A program made the position numbers and the translations under genes. 64,000 bases of DNA from Helicobacter pylori (lineage in GTDB: Bacteria > Campylobacterota > Campylobacteria > Campylobacterales > Helicobacteraceae), in NCBI RefSeq assembly GCF_001653475.1, contig NZ_CP011487.1, forward strand, positions 744,001-808,000, read 5' to 3'. The notes under the pieces are model-generated. The model did not search any database. It was not told the origin of the DNA and worked only from the letters and a program-made list of their open reading frames with translations. This document shows positions 9,390 through 19,882 of the stretch, piece after piece. The stretch's first letter is position 1, and every line of letters begins with the position of its first letter.

Positions 9390-10261
9390 TGAAATTTTTA
9401 CGCTCTGTTTATACATTTTGCTCCAGTTGGGTAGGGACGATCATTATTGTGCTGTTGGTTATCTTTTTTATCGCACAAGCCTTTATCATTCCCTCTCGCT
9501 CTATGGTAGGCACGCTCTATGAGGGCGATATGCTCTTTGTCAAAAAGTTTTCTTACGGCATACCCATTCCTAAAATCCCATGGATTGAGCTTCCTGTTAT
9601 GCCTGATTTTAAAAATAATGGGCATTTGATAGAGGGGGATCGCCCTAAGCGCGGCGAAGTGGTGGTGTTTATCCCTCCCCATGAAAAAAAATCTTACTAT
9701 GTCAAAAGGAATTTCGCTATTGGAGGCGATGAGGTGTTATTCACTAATGAGGGGTTTTATTTGCACCCTTTTGAGAGCGACACAGACAAAAATTACATTG
9801 CTAAACATTACCCTAACGCCATGACTAAAGAATTCATGGGTAAAATTTTTGTTTTAAACCCTTATAGGAGTGAGCATCCAGGTATCCATTACCAAAAAGA
9901 CAATGAAACCTTCCATTTAATGGAGCAGTTAGCCACTCAAGGCGCAGAAGCTAATATCAGCATGCAACTCATTCAAATGGAGGGCGAAAAGGTGTTTTAT
10001 AAGAAAATCAATAACGATGAATTTTTCATGATCGGCGATAACAGAGACAATTCTAGCGACTCGCGCTTTTGGGGGAGTGTGGCTTATAAAAACATCGTGG
10101 GTTCGCCATGGTTTGTTTATTTCAGTTTGAGTTTAAAAAATAGCCTGGAAATGGATGCAGAAAATAACCCCAAAAAACGCTATTTGGTGCGTTGGGAACG
10201 CATGTTTAAAAGCGTTGAAGGTTTAGAAAAAATCATTAAAAAAGAAAAAGCAACGCATTAA
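9389..10261 (+). CDS. lepB: Signal peptidase I
   Basis: LepB cleaves signal peptides of exported proteins at the outer face of the inner membrane. One N-terminal membrane anchor (GTIIIVLLVIFFIAQAF) precedes the catalytic Ser in PSRSMVGTL (about residue 38). The general-base Lys lies in YYVKRNFAIGGD (about residue 106). The conserved GDNRDNSSDSR box lies near residue 211. The length of 290 residues is typical. It corresponds to HP0576. Confidence 0.97.
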   Translation: MKFLRSVYTFCSSWVGTIIIVLLVIFFIAQAFIIPSRSMVGTLYEGDMLFVKKFSYGIPIPKIPWIELPVMPDFKNNGHLIEGDRPKRGEVVVFIPPHEKKSYYVKRNFAIGGDEVLFTNEGFYLHPFESDTDKNYIAKHYPNAMTKEFMGKIFVLNPYRSEHPGIHYQKDNETFHLMEQLATQGAEANISMQLIQMEGEKVFYKKINNDEFFMIGDNRDNSSDSRFWGSVAYKNIVGSPWFVYFSLSLKNSLEMDAENNPKKRYLVRWERMFKSVEGLEKIIKKEKATH

Positions 10262-10269
10262 GGTTTTTT

Positions 10270-10968
10270 GTGCAATTTTTTGATTTCTCTTTAGAAAGTT
10301 TTATCACCACCTTAATGAAGATCCTAGCCCTTTTAATCGCTATCATAGGGCATGAGATCATGCATGGCTTGAGTGCATTTTTATTTGGAGACAGGAGTGC
10401 AAAAGACGCCAAGCGTTTGAGTTTAAACCCTATCAGGCATTTAGACATGATGGGATCGGTGCTTTTACCGGCTTTGTTACTCATTTTTCAAGCCCCCTTT
10501 TTGTTTGGGTGGGCCAAACCCGTGCCTGTGGATATGCGCTATATTGTCTCTCAAAAAGGCTCTCTGGCATGCGTAGTGGTGAGTTTAGCCGGGGTGGCTT
10601 ATAATTTCACCCTGGCCGTTCTGCTCGCTTTCATCACGCATTTGAGCTTCCAAAAACTAGGGATCAACGCTTTGAGTATTAATGAATTGAATCTTTATCA
10701 GCTCGCTTTAGTAACCTTTCTCATTCAAGGCATTCTTTATAATCTTGTCTTAGGCGTTTTTAATAGCCTCCCTATCCCGCCCTTAGACGGATCAAAAGCG
10801 TTAGGCTTTTTAGCGTTGTATTTTAAAAGCGCGTTTTTATTGGAATGGTTTTCTAAAATGGAACGCTACGGCTTGTTGGTAGTGTTTATCTTTTTGTTTA
10901 TCCCCCCTTTATCGGAGTTTTTTATCCATGCGCCCACAAGATTTTTATTTTCCTTACTCCTTTCTTAA
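10270..10968 (+). CDS. M50-family (site-2 protease-like) membrane metallopeptidase
   Basis: The 232-residue polytopic protein has the zinc motif HEIMH (residues 28-32, within the first membrane helix) and the third ligand motif NSLPIPPLDGSKAL near residue 170. These are the marks of rhomboid-sized S2P/M50 intramembrane proteases that cleave membrane proteins or anti-sigma factors. The target is unknown. The GTG start at 10270 follows lepB by 8 bp. It corresponds to HP0575. Confidence 0.88.
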   Translation: MQFFDFSLESFITTLMKILALLIAIIGHEIMHGLSAFLFGDRSAKDAKRLSLNPIRHLDMMGSVLLPALLLIFQAPFLFGWAKPVPVDMRYIVSQKGSLACVVVSLAGVAYNFTLAVLLAFITHLSFQKLGINALSINELNLYQLALVTFLIQGILYNLVLGVFNSLPIPPLDGSKALGFLALYFKSAFLLEWFSKMERYGLLVVFIFLFIPPLSEFFIHAPTRFLFSLLLS

Positions 10969-10988
10969 TCTTTTATCAAGGAGAGTTT

Positions 10989-11444
10989 ATGAATAAGCCC
11001 TTAAAGTTTTCTCAAGTTTTTATAGGGAGCGATCATGCAGGGTTGCATCTTGCAGAGTTTGTCCAACATTTTTTAGAAGACAAGGATTTTAAGATCCAAG
11101 CTTTTTTACCCACTATGAGAGTGGATTACCCTGATTACGCAAAATTAGTGTGCCAAAAGGTCTTAGAAAACCCGCAAAGCTATGGTATTTTAGTGTGCGC
11201 TACAGGGATAGGCATGAGCATGGGCGCTAATCGCTTTAAGGGTATTAGAGCCGCTTTGTGCCTTGATGCTTACATGGCCAAAATGACTCGCTTGCACAAT
11301 AACGCTAATGTCTTGTGTTTGGGCGAAAAGATTAGCGGTATTGGCGTGGTGGAAAGCATTTTAGAAGCGTTTTTCTCTACAGAATTTGAACAAGGCCGTC
11401 ATGCGTTGCGCATCCAAAAGCTAGATGAATCGCTGAAATCATAA
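10989..11444 (+). CDS. rpiB: Ribose 5-phosphate isomerase B
   Basis: RpiB interconverts ribose 5-phosphate and ribulose 5-phosphate in the pentose phosphate pathway. The GSDHAG start, the phosphate/anomer motif CATGIGMSMGANRFKGIRA with its active-site Cys, and the C-terminal RHALRIQKLDE are intact. It has 151 residues, a normal length, and an AAGGAGAG ribosome binding site. It corresponds to HP0574. Confidence 0.95.
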   Translation: MNKPLKFSQVFIGSDHAGLHLAEFVQHFLEDKDFKIQAFLPTMRVDYPDYAKLVCQKVLENPQSYGILVCATGIGMSMGANRFKGIRAALCLDAYMAKMTRLHNNANVLCLGEKISGIGVVESILEAFFSTEFEQGRHALRIQKLDESLKS

Positions 11445-11455
11445 ACCTAATGTAG

Positions 11456-11461
11456 TATAAT
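11456..11461 (+). promoter_or_regulatory. -10 element for the HP0573-like gene
   Basis: TATAAT lies 33 bp before the next ATG, in the short gap after rpiB. Confidence 0.45.
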
Positions 11462-11494
11462 TACATCGTTTCGCTAAAAAGGATATTTTAAGGC

Positions 11495-11827
11495 ATGTTC
11501 ACCCAATGGTTTATCATCACTATCGCTATTGTTTTTATCCTTTATATGGGTGTGCGCACTTTCTTTTTTAAAACCGTGGCTAAACGGCAAGAACGCACCA
11601 ACGCATCCATGAAACTCACCTTACAAGAAGCTGAAATTTTGATCCAAAAACACCAGTTGCAACTCCAAAGGGCTTTAGGCAATATTGATATTCTTACCCA
11701 AGAAATGAGCTCGTTAAAAACAGAACTAAAAGCCCTTAAACAGCGCAACTCTGAATACAAAGGCGAATCGGATAAATATAAAAATCGTATTAAAGAATTG
11801 GAGCAAAAAATAGAAGCTCTCCTTTAA
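11495..11827 (+). CDS. Small membrane-anchored coiled-coil protein, unknown function
   Basis: The 110-residue protein has one N-terminal membrane segment (WFIITIAIVFILYMGV). A long heptad-like coiled coil rich in Leu, Gln and Lys follows (residues 35-108). This plan resembles small divisome or scaffold proteins, but no family is recognised. It lies between rpiB and apt with its own -10 box. It corresponds to HP0573. Confidence 0.8.
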   Translation: MFTQWFIITIAIVFILYMGVRTFFFKTVAKRQERTNASMKLTLQEAEILIQKHQLQLQRALGNIDILTQEMSSLKTELKALKQRNSEYKGESDKYKNRIKELEQKIEALL

Positions 11828-11833
11828 AAACGC

Positions 11834-11839
11834 TATAAT
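11834..11839 (+). promoter_or_regulatory. -10 element for apt
   Basis: TATAAT lies 45 bp before the apt ATG, just after the stop of the coiled-coil gene. Confidence 0.5.
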
Positions 11840-11884
11840 AAATCAAAATCCTACAACCAATCAGTTATATTAAAGGATATTAAA

Positions 11885-12424
11885 ATGAATGAAACGCTCA
11901 AAAAAGAACTTTTACAAAGCATCAGAGAAGTGAAAGACTACCCTAAAAAAGGGATTTTATTCAAAGACATTACCACACTACTCAACTACCCTAAACTCTT
12001 TAACAAACTCATTGACGCGCTCAAAAAACGCTATCTCGCTCTCAATATAGACTTTATCGTGGGCATTGAAGCGAGAGGGTTTATTTTAGGCTCTGCTCTC
12101 GCTTATGCACTTGGGGTGGGTTTTGTGCCTGTGAGGAAAAAGGGCAAGCTCCCCGCACACACCTTGTCTCAAAGCTACAGCCTAGAATACGGGAGCGACA
12201 GCATAGAAATCCACTCCGACGCTTTTAGGGGGGTTAAGGGGGTAAGGGTGGTGTTAATTGATGATTTATTAGCCACTGGAGGCACAGCTTTAGCGAGTCT
12301 TGAGCTTATCAAAGCCCTACAAGCCGAATGCATAGAAGCATGCTTTTTGATAGGGTTAAAAGAATTACCGGGTGTCCAACTTTTAGAAGAGCGAGTGAAA
12401 ACCTTTTGTTTGTTAGAGTGCTAG
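11885..12424 (+). CDS. apt: Adenine phosphoribosyltransferase
   Basis: Apt salvages adenine to AMP using PRPP. The type I PRTase loop VVLIDDLLATGGTALAS (residues 120-136), the GIEARGFILGSALAYALG segment and RKKGKLPA are all present. It has 179 residues, a normal length, and an AAAGGAT ribosome binding site 7 bp before the ATG. It corresponds to HP0572. Confidence 0.97.
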   Translation: MNETLKKELLQSIREVKDYPKKGILFKDITTLLNYPKLFNKLIDALKKRYLALNIDFIVGIEARGFILGSALAYALGVGFVPVRKKGKLPAHTLSQSYSLEYGSDSIEIHSDAFRGVKGVRVVLIDDLLATGGTALASLELIKALQAECIEACFLIGLKELPGVQLLEERVKTFCLLEC

Positions 12425-12438
12425 AATAAGGGTGAATT

Positions 12439-13017
12439 TTGGAAGAATACATCATTGACTTATGGAATCAGCATGCAGCGACTTGGGGGTATCTCATTTT
12501 ATTCGGGTGGAGCATTTTAGAAGGCGAAATCGGGTTAATTTTAGCAGGGATTGCCAGCTATACCGGTCATATGCATTTAGGACTAGCCATTTTAGTCGCA
12601 GGGATTGGGGGTTTTGTGGGGGATCAGATCTATTTTTACATCGGTCGCACCAATAAAGCTTACATCCAAAAAAAGCTAGAAAAACAACGCCGAAAACTAG
12701 CCCTAGCCCATTTATTGTTGCAAAAACACGGCTGGTTTATCATTTTTATCCAACGCTATATGTATGGCATGCGCACCATCATTCCCATTAGCATAGGCCT
12801 CACGCGCTATAGCGCTTTAAAATTCGCTATTATCAATCTCATTAGCGCGATGGTGTGGGCGAGCATTACCATTATTTTAGCGTGGTGTTTGGGAGAAGAG
12901 TTATTGCATGCGTTAGGGTGGCTTAAAAAACACCCTTATGTGCTAATATTACTATTAGTATCTTTCTTGGCGTTAGTGCTGTGGTATTTCCAATACTATA
13001 GTAAGAAAAACCGCTAG
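12439..13017 (+). CDS. dedA: DedA-family membrane protein
   Basis: DedA-family (VTT domain) proteins are polytopic inner-membrane proteins, some of which flip lipid carriers or phospholipids. The family motif GxxxGDQIYFYIGR (residues 56-70) and the FIIFIQRYMYGMRTIIPISIG region with its conserved Arg are intact. The start is TTG at 12439. It has 192 residues. It corresponds to HP0571. Confidence 0.9.
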   Translation: MEEYIIDLWNQHAATWGYLILFGWSILEGEIGLILAGIASYTGHMHLGLAILVAGIGGFVGDQIYFYIGRTNKAYIQKKLEKQRRKLALAHLLLQKHGWFIIFIQRYMYGMRTIIPISIGLTRYSALKFAIINLISAMVWASITIILAWCLGEELLHALGWLKKHPYVLILLLVSFLALVLWYFQYYSKKNR

Positions 13018-13024
13018 AGTGCAA

Positions 13025-13030
13025 TATAAT
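13025..13030 (+). promoter_or_regulatory. -10 element for pepA
   Basis: TATAAT lies 37 bp before the pepA ATG, directly after the dedA stop. Confidence 0.5.
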
Positions 13031-13054
13031 TCTAGTTGGAAGATATGAAATTAA

Positions 13055-14557
<1,503 letters not shown>

Positions 14558-14558
14558 A

Positions 14559-15659
14559 ATGGGCTTGTCTGTAGGCATTGTGGGTTTGCCTAATGTGGGC
14601 AAATCCAGCACCTTTAATGCGCTCACTAAAACCCAAAGTGCCCAAAGCGCGAACTACCCTTTTTGCACCATTGAACCCAATAAAGCCATCGTGAATGTGC
14701 CTGATAAGCGGCTTGATGCGTTGGCTCAAATCGTAAAGCCTGAACGCGTTTTGCATTCTGTAGTGGAATTTGTGGATATTGCCGGATTGATTAAGGGAGC
14801 GAGCAAGGGGGAGGGTTTAGGCAATCAATTTTTAGCCAATATCAAGGAATGCGAAGTGATCTTGCAAGTGGTGCGTTGTTTTGAAGATGACAATATCACG
14901 CATGTGAACGATAAAATTGACCCCCTGAATGATATAGAGACCATTGAATTGGAGTTGATTTTAGCGGATATTGCCACTTTAGACAAAAGGATCGATCGCT
15001 TGCAAAAAGCCCTAAAAAGCTCAAAAGACGCTAAAAATCTTTTAGAATGCGCTTTGAGTTTAAAAACGCATTTAGAAGAATTAAAGCCGGCGAAAACTTT
15101 TCCCCTGAATACAAGCGAGGCTTTTTTAGAATTGGACAAGGAATTGCGTTTTTTATCTTATAAAAAAATGATCTATGCCGCTAATGTGGGCGAAGAAGAT
15201 TTAAACGCTCTCAATGAACATGCCAAAAAAGTCAAAGACCATGCGAAAGCCCAAAATAGCGAGTTTGTTGCCTTGTGTGCTAAATTGGAAGAAGAAATGG
15301 TTTCTATGAATGAATATGAAGTCAAAGAATTTTTGCAAAGTTTAGGAGTAGAAGAAAGCGGGCTAGAAAAGACCATTCGTTTGAGTTTTAAGGAATTAGG
15401 CTTGATCAATTACTTTACCGCTGGAGTCAAGGAAGTGCGATCATGGACGATTAAAAAAGGCTCTAGCGCGCCTGTGGCTGCTGGGGTGATCCATAAGGAT
15501 TTTGAAAAAGGCTTTATTAGAGCTGAAACCATCAGTTATGATGATTTTATCGCTTATAAGGGCGAAGCCGGAGCGAAAGAAAAGGGAGCGTTACGCATTG
15601 AAGGTAAGGATTATATCGTTCAAGATGGCGATGTGTTGCATTTTCGCTTCAATGTCTAG
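14559..15659 (+). CDS. ychF: Ribosome-binding ATPase/GTPase YchF (Obg family)
   Basis: YchF is an Obg-family P-loop protein that binds ribosomes and prefers ATP. The G1 motif GLPNVGKSST (residues 8-17), the G3 region DIAGLIKGASKGEGLGNQFL, and a C-terminal TGS domain (TIKKGSSAPVAAGVIH ... DYIVQDGDVLHFRFNV) are present. It has 366 residues, a normal length. It corresponds to HP0569 and is sometimes called engD. Confidence 0.95.
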   Translation: MGLSVGIVGLPNVGKSSTFNALTKTQSAQSANYPFCTIEPNKAIVNVPDKRLDALAQIVKPERVLHSVVEFVDIAGLIKGASKGEGLGNQFLANIKECEVILQVVRCFEDDNITHVNDKIDPLNDIETIELELILADIATLDKRIDRLQKALKSSKDAKNLLECALSLKTHLEELKPAKTFPLNTSEAFLELDKELRFLSYKKMIYAANVGEEDLNALNEHAKKVKDHAKAQNSEFVALCAKLEEEMVSMNEYEVKEFLQSLGVEESGLEKTIRLSFKELGLINYFTAGVKEVRSWTIKKGSSAPVAAGVIHKDFEKGFIRAETISYDDFIAYKGEAGAKEKGALRIEGKDYIVQDGDVLHFRFNV

Positions 15660-15692
15660 TGCCTTTTCAAACAAGCGTTACGATTTTCTGAA

Positions 15693-16565
15693 TTGACACC
15701 TAGTAAGAAACTTTTTAAAAAAATCTATATAGAATTAAGCGATATTTGCGGGTTACAATGCAGTTTTTGCCCTAACCCTAAAAATATCAGAGGCGTGATG
15801 CCTTTAGAATTGTTTGAAAAAGTTTGTAAAGAAGCGGCTCCTTTAACCCAAATGATTACCTTGCATGTCTTAGGCGATCCTTGCAAGCTCAAAAATTTAG
15901 ACCATTATCTCAACACCGCTAAACGCTTTTCTTTGAAAGTGGATTTGGTTACTAGCGGGGTGTATTGGCACAATTTTGAGACGCTTTTACACGATGCAAT
16001 CTATCAAATTTCTATTTCTTTAGACGCAGGGCTAGACAACCGCAACAAAATCAACCAGCACCGCTACATCCAAAAAATTTTAGAATTTTGCCGCTACAAA
16101 TTTGAAAAAAACAGCGAAGTGTTTTTGAATTTACGCATTCAAGACAGCACCCTTGAGAAACACCAGAATTTAATCAAGCCTTTTTTAGAAAACTTTGAAT
16201 TGGTTTCTTTAGAGGGTTTAAAAACACAAGGTCGCGCTCGTTTGTTTAAAAAAAGTTTTTTGAATATCCAAAAAACCTTTAAATGGCCGAATTTGAACGC
16301 CCGAAATCCTTTAAACCAAGAATCAAAGATCCCCTATTGTTATGGATTAATCAAGCAAATCGCTATTTTATCTAATGGCGTTGTCGTGCCGTGTTGCATG
16401 GACACGCAAGCTAATATCAACCTTGGGGATTTAAACCATACGCCCCTAAAAGATGTTTTAAAGAGCCAAAAAGCTATGGCTATCAAAACCCATTTTTTAA
16501 AGGGCGAAGCGTTAGAACTTTTATGCAAAAACTGCTCCTATCCTTTGATCCGCTATAAAAAATGA
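15693..16565 (+). CDS. Radical SAM/SPASM domain protein
   Basis: The cysteine motif C-x3-C-x2-C (ICGLQCSFC, residues 18-26) marks a radical SAM [4Fe-4S] site. The C-terminal CCMDTQANINLGDL ... CKNC segment is a SPASM-type auxiliary cluster domain. Such enzymes often modify peptides or proteins; the substrate is unknown and no precursor peptide gene is visible nearby. The start appears to be TTG at 15693, with a weak ribosome binding site. It has 290 residues and corresponds to HP0568. Confidence 0.82.
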   Translation: MTPSKKLFKKIYIELSDICGLQCSFCPNPKNIRGVMPLELFEKVCKEAAPLTQMITLHVLGDPCKLKNLDHYLNTAKRFSLKVDLVTSGVYWHNFETLLHDAIYQISISLDAGLDNRNKINQHRYIQKILEFCRYKFEKNSEVFLNLRIQDSTLEKHQNLIKPFLENFELVSLEGLKTQGRARLFKKSFLNIQKTFKWPNLNARNPLNQESKIPYCYGLIKQIAILSNGVVVPCCMDTQANINLGDLNHTPLKDVLKSQKAMAIKTHFLKGEALELLCKNCSYPLIRYKK

Positions 16566-16707
16566 AACCACTCCCTTAAAAATTAGCCCTACTTGTTCCT
16601 TGAAAAGGCTGTTATTTTTAGCGCGTTTTGTAACCCTCTCAATAGTTCGTTAGTCATTGACCCCACTCTTTGATTCCTGCGCTTTTAGTTGTTTTGCGTT
16701 ATTTTAT

Positions 16708-17757
16708 TCAACATTCGCATGCTTTTTGATCGTTTTGGATAAAGTAATTTTCATACAATCGCAGTAACGCAATAAAAAACGCCGTGATAGTAGGCCCTAC
16801 AATAATCCCCCAAAAACCAAATTGTGAAATCCCAGCAATCATGGAAAAGAAAATGAGCATTTCATTGATTTTAAGGGTGGTTTTAAAGATTCTTTTTTTG
16901 ATGAAGACGATTAAAATTGGCTTGATCACGCTATCAATCAGCACGCTAATCAATAAAATGGAATACAAAGCGATAAAAATAGCCTCATTCACATTCCCAT
17001 GATAAAGCTCATAAATCGCTATAGGGATCCAAATCAAAGCCCCCCCAACAGCCGGCACCAAAGACGCCAGGCCGTATAAAATCCCTAAAGACCAGCCGTC
17101 ATGCCCAAACCATACGATCATCACCCCAAACGCCACGCCCTCTAAAATAACCGTGATGAGAGAAGTTAAAAGCACGATGCGTAAAATCCCAGCCACTTCT
17201 TCAAAAATCTTTTTGCTCTGATTCATTCCAAGAGGCAAGACTCCCAAAAAATAACGATAAAATCTCTCCCCGTAATAAAAAAAGAAAAACAACAGCCCCA
17301 AGATAAACAAGGCGTCTGTAATGAGTTTTAAGCTGTATCTTCCCACATAGCTGCTTATTTTCAACAAATAGCCCGTGATTGAAGCGGCGCTAAAATTTTC
17401 TAAAAACTTGCTCATTCCATCATGAATGGTAGGAAAATGCGATAAATTTTCGGTGATTGTCCCTTTAAGCCATTTGATTAGGGCTGAAAATTTTTCAAAA
17501 TTGATTTCAAAAATGATATTAGAACTTTTATAAACAATAAAATACAACGGCACGATCAAAACGCTCGCTAAAACCAAAACGCATAAAAACGAACTGATCA
17601 AATTCAAAAAGCGCTTATCTAAAAAAACTTTCACTTGAAAAAACCCCACACACAAAAGCCCAGCGATCAATACATCCATTAAAAAATCTTGATACAAATA
17701 GATCATCCAATAAAAACCAATCAAAAAAAGAATCCAAAAGAAATACTGAGCTTTCAT
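16708..17757 (-). CDS. AI-2E family (PerM/YdiK-like) membrane transporter
   Basis: The 349-residue protein has about eight membrane segments and the AI-2E family C-terminal pattern (GLASLVPAVGGALIWIPIAIYELYHG, then FGFWGIIVGPTITAFFIALL). I start it at ATG 17757 (MKAQYFFW) after a GGGGAT ribosome binding site. A TTG nine codons earlier extends to 17784. The transported substrate is not known. It converges on the radical SAM gene and is divergent from dapF. It corresponds to HP0567. Confidence 0.85.
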   Translation of the reverse strand: MKAQYFFWILFLIGFYWMIYLYQDFLMDVLIAGLLCVGFFQVKVFLDKRFLNLISSFLCVLVLASVLIVPLYFIVYKSSNIIFEINFEKFSALIKWLKGTITENLSHFPTIHDGMSKFLENFSAASITGYLLKISSYVGRYSLKLITDALFILGLLFFFFYYGERFYRYFLGVLPLGMNQSKKIFEEVAGILRIVLLTSLITVILEGVAFGVMIVWFGHDGWSLGILYGLASLVPAVGGALIWIPIAIYELYHGNVNEAIFIALYSILLISVLIDSVIKPILIVFIKKRIFKTTLKINEMLIFFSMIAGISQFGFWGIIVGPTITAFFIALLRLYENYFIQNDQKACEC

Positions 17758-17842
17758 AAAATTATCCCCATTAAACTGAACCAAAAATTATCAAATGTTA
17801 GCTAAAAAACGCTCCTTTAAGGATAAAAAACCTCTTTTAACT

Positions 17843-17848
17843 TATAAT
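17843..17848 (+). promoter_or_regulatory. -10 element for dapF
   Basis: TATAAT lies 27 bp before the dapF ATG in the divergent gap between the transporter and dapF. Confidence 0.45.
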
Positions 17849-17874
17849 TAAAACCAAAAAAGGATTATTATAGA

Positions 17875-18681
17875 ATGGTGTTTTACAAATATTCAGGGAG
17901 CGGGAATGATTTTCTAATCACGCAAAGTTTCAAAAAAAAAGATTTTTCACATTTAGCCAAACAGGTGTGCCATAGGCATGAGGGTTTTGGGGCTGATGGG
18001 CTTGTAGTCGTCTTACCGAGTAAGGATTATGACTACGAATGGGATTTTTACAATTCAGACGGCTCTAAAGCTAGCATGTGCGGAAATGCGAGCCGTTGCG
18101 TGGGGTTATTTGCTTACCAGCATGCTATAGCCTCTAAAAACCATGTTTTTTTAGCCGGAAAAAGAGAGATTTCTATTTATATAGAAGAGCCCAATATCAT
18201 AGAGAGCAATCTCGGTAACTACAAAATCCTAGATGCAATACCCATTTTAAGATGCGAAAAATTTTTTACCAATAACAGCGTTTTAGAAAATATCCCTACT
18301 TTCTACCTCATAGATACAGGAGTGCCACATTTAGTGGGATTTGTGAAAAATAAAGGGTTATTAAATTCCCTTAACACGCTGGAATTAAGGGCTTTAAGGC
18401 ATGAGTTTAACGCTAATATTAACATCGCTTTTATAGAAAATAAAGAGACAATTTTTTTACAAACTTATGAAAGAGGGGTTGAAGATTTCACGCTAGCTTG
18501 CGGGACAGGCATGGCGGCGGTTTTTATCGCTGCGTGCATTTTTTATAACACGCCTAAAAAAGCCACTCTCATCCCTAAAAGCAACGAATCTTTAGAACTT
18601 TCTTTAAAAAAGGATGAAATTTTTTATAAAGGCGCGGTGCGTTATATCGGCATGAGTGTTTTTGAAAATGAGTGTTTTTAA
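17875..18681 (+). CDS. dapF: Diaminopimelate epimerase
   Basis: DapF converts LL- to meso-diaminopimelate for lysine and peptidoglycan synthesis. Both catalytic cysteines are seen: [16 protein letters not shown] (about residue 72) and [10 protein letters not shown] (about residue 210). The GSGNDF start and [10 protein letters not shown] are typical. It has 268 residues, a normal length. It corresponds to HP0566. Confidence 0.96.
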   Translation: MVFYKYSGSGNDFLITQSFKKKDFSHLAKQVCHRHEGFGADGLVVVLPSKDYDYEWDFYNSDGSKASMCGNASRCVGLFAYQHAIASKNHVFLAGKREISIYIEEPNIIESNLGNYKILDAIPILRCEKFFTNNSVLENIPTFYLIDTGVPHLVGFVKNKGLLNSLNTLELRALRHEFNANINIAFIENKETIFLQTYERGVEDFTLACGTGMAAVFIAACIFYNTPKKATLIPKSNESLELSLKKDEIFYKGAVRYIGMSVFENECF

Positions 18682-18793
18682 TCATTATTTCTTGTAATAA
18701 TAATCAAAATGATTTTGTCGTAATTAAACATAATGCGCTATCATTTCTAGGTTGTTTTTAGCAATACAAAAAATATCCTAAAGGAATAAAACC

Positions 18794-19441
18794 ATGCAAG
18801 CGTTAAAATCGTTGCTTGAAGCGATTACAAAACTTCAAAATTTAGGTGGCTATTTGATGCATATAGCTATTTTTATCATTTTTATTTGGATTGGAGGGCT
18901 TAAGTTTGTGCCGTATGAAGCCGAAGGGATCGCTCCTTTTGTGGCTAACTCCCCTTTCTTTTCTTTCATGTATCAATTTAAAAAGCCCGCATACAAACAG
19001 CACAAAATGTCTGAATCCCAATCCATGCAAGAAGAAATGCAAGATGATCCTAAAATCGTTGAAAACAAGGAATGGCATAAAGAAAACCGCACTTATTTGG
19101 TGGCTGAAGCTTTAGGGATCACGATTATGATCCTGGGTATTTTGGTGCTTTTAGGGCTTTGGATGCCTTTAATGGGCGTGATTGGGGGCTTGCTTGTCGC
19201 TGGAATGACGATCACTACCCTATCTTTTTTATTCACAACGCCAGAAGTGTTTATCAATCAGCATTTCCCATGGCTTTCTGGGGCTGGAAGACTAGTGGTT
19301 AAAGACTTGGCGTTATTTGCTGGAGGCTTGTTTGTGGCCGGATTTGATGCGAGACGCTATTTAGAGGGGAAAGGGTTTTGCTTGATGGATCGCTCATCGG
19401 TAGGGATTAAAACTAAATGCTCTAGTGGGTGTTGCTCTTAA
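18794..19441 (+). CDS. DUF417 (YkgB/RclC-like) membrane protein
   Basis: The 215-residue protein has four membrane segments and the DUF417 signature (IAIFIIFIWIGGLKFVPYEA, EGIAPFVANSPFFSFMY, then LVVKDLALFAGG). E. coli RclC of this family is linked to reactive chlorine resistance; that role is not shown here. A Cys-rich tail (KTKCSSGCCS) is unusual and could bind metal. The ribosome binding site is AAAGGAAT. It corresponds to HP0565. Confidence 0.85.
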   Translation: MQALKSLLEAITKLQNLGGYLMHIAIFIIFIWIGGLKFVPYEAEGIAPFVANSPFFSFMYQFKKPAYKQHKMSESQSMQEEMQDDPKIVENKEWHKENRTYLVAEALGITIMILGILVLLGLWMPLMGVIGGLLVAGMTITTLSFLFTTPEVFINQHFPWLSGAGRLVVKDLALFAGGLFVAGFDARRYLEGKGFCLMDRSSVGIKTKCSSGCCS

Positions 19442-19464
19442 AGAACGAACGCCTTAAAGTAGGC

Positions 19465-19710
19465 TTAAAGCCTACTAGAAGAATCATAATCGATAGAAGA
19501 ATCTTGGTTAGTGCCTTTTTTGTAAATGATTGTTTTTAAAATGTGGCGTTTGACAAAGGAATTGACGCTTTCTACTTCTTCATCAGCTAATCGTCTTAAA
19601 ACATCATGCTCTTCTTTAGAGAGATAAAAAGTAACTGAAAAATTGCGTTTCAACTCATCTACAGCGACACGCTTACGACCGGGTTTTATATTTCTATTTC
19701 CTAATTCCAT
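19465..19710 (-). CDS. Ribbon-helix-helix transcriptional regulator (HP0564-like)
   Basis: The 81-residue protein has a basic N-terminus, a beta strand NFSVTFYLS, and two helices (KEEHDVLRRLADEEV and VNSFVKRHILKTIIYK), the ribbon-helix-helix DNA-binding plan. I recall that the structure of HP0564 was reported as a new RHH regulator. It is divergent from the outer-membrane-like gene, with a 24-bp palindrome just upstream of its start (see 19728-19751). That suggests autoregulation or joint control. Confidence 0.85.
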   Translation of the reverse strand: MELGNRNIKPGRKRVAVDELKRNFSVTFYLSKEEHDVLRRLADEEVESVNSFVKRHILKTIIYKKGTNQDSSIDYDSSSRL

Positions 19711-19727
19711 TAAAATTTCCTTTTTTA

Positions 19728-19751
19728 GTTAGTATGTTGTAACATCATAAC
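19728..19751. promoter_or_regulatory. 24-bp near-perfect palindrome, candidate operator of the RHH regulator
   Basis: Two half sites GTTA..ATGTT and AACAT..TAAC flank a GT centre, matching at 9 of 11 positions per arm. It lies 18 bp before the RHH start codon in the divergent gap. RHH proteins usually bind short inverted repeats near their own promoter, so this is a reasonable operator candidate, but it is inference. Confidence 0.45.
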
Positions 19752-19882
19752 GGCTATTCTAACATGAAATAAGCGCTATTTTATATTAAGTCTAAAGAAA
19801 AATATTTTTAGATGTGCTAGAATACCTATTTGTTACAAGATAAGCTTTTTTATCAAAAATCATGATGACATAGGGGTAACAA

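Noticed and set aside
18694..18715. Fur-box-like sequence before the DUF417 gene
   Set aside because: At least three mismatches to the TAATAATNATTATTA pattern; AT-rich background makes this likely by chance.
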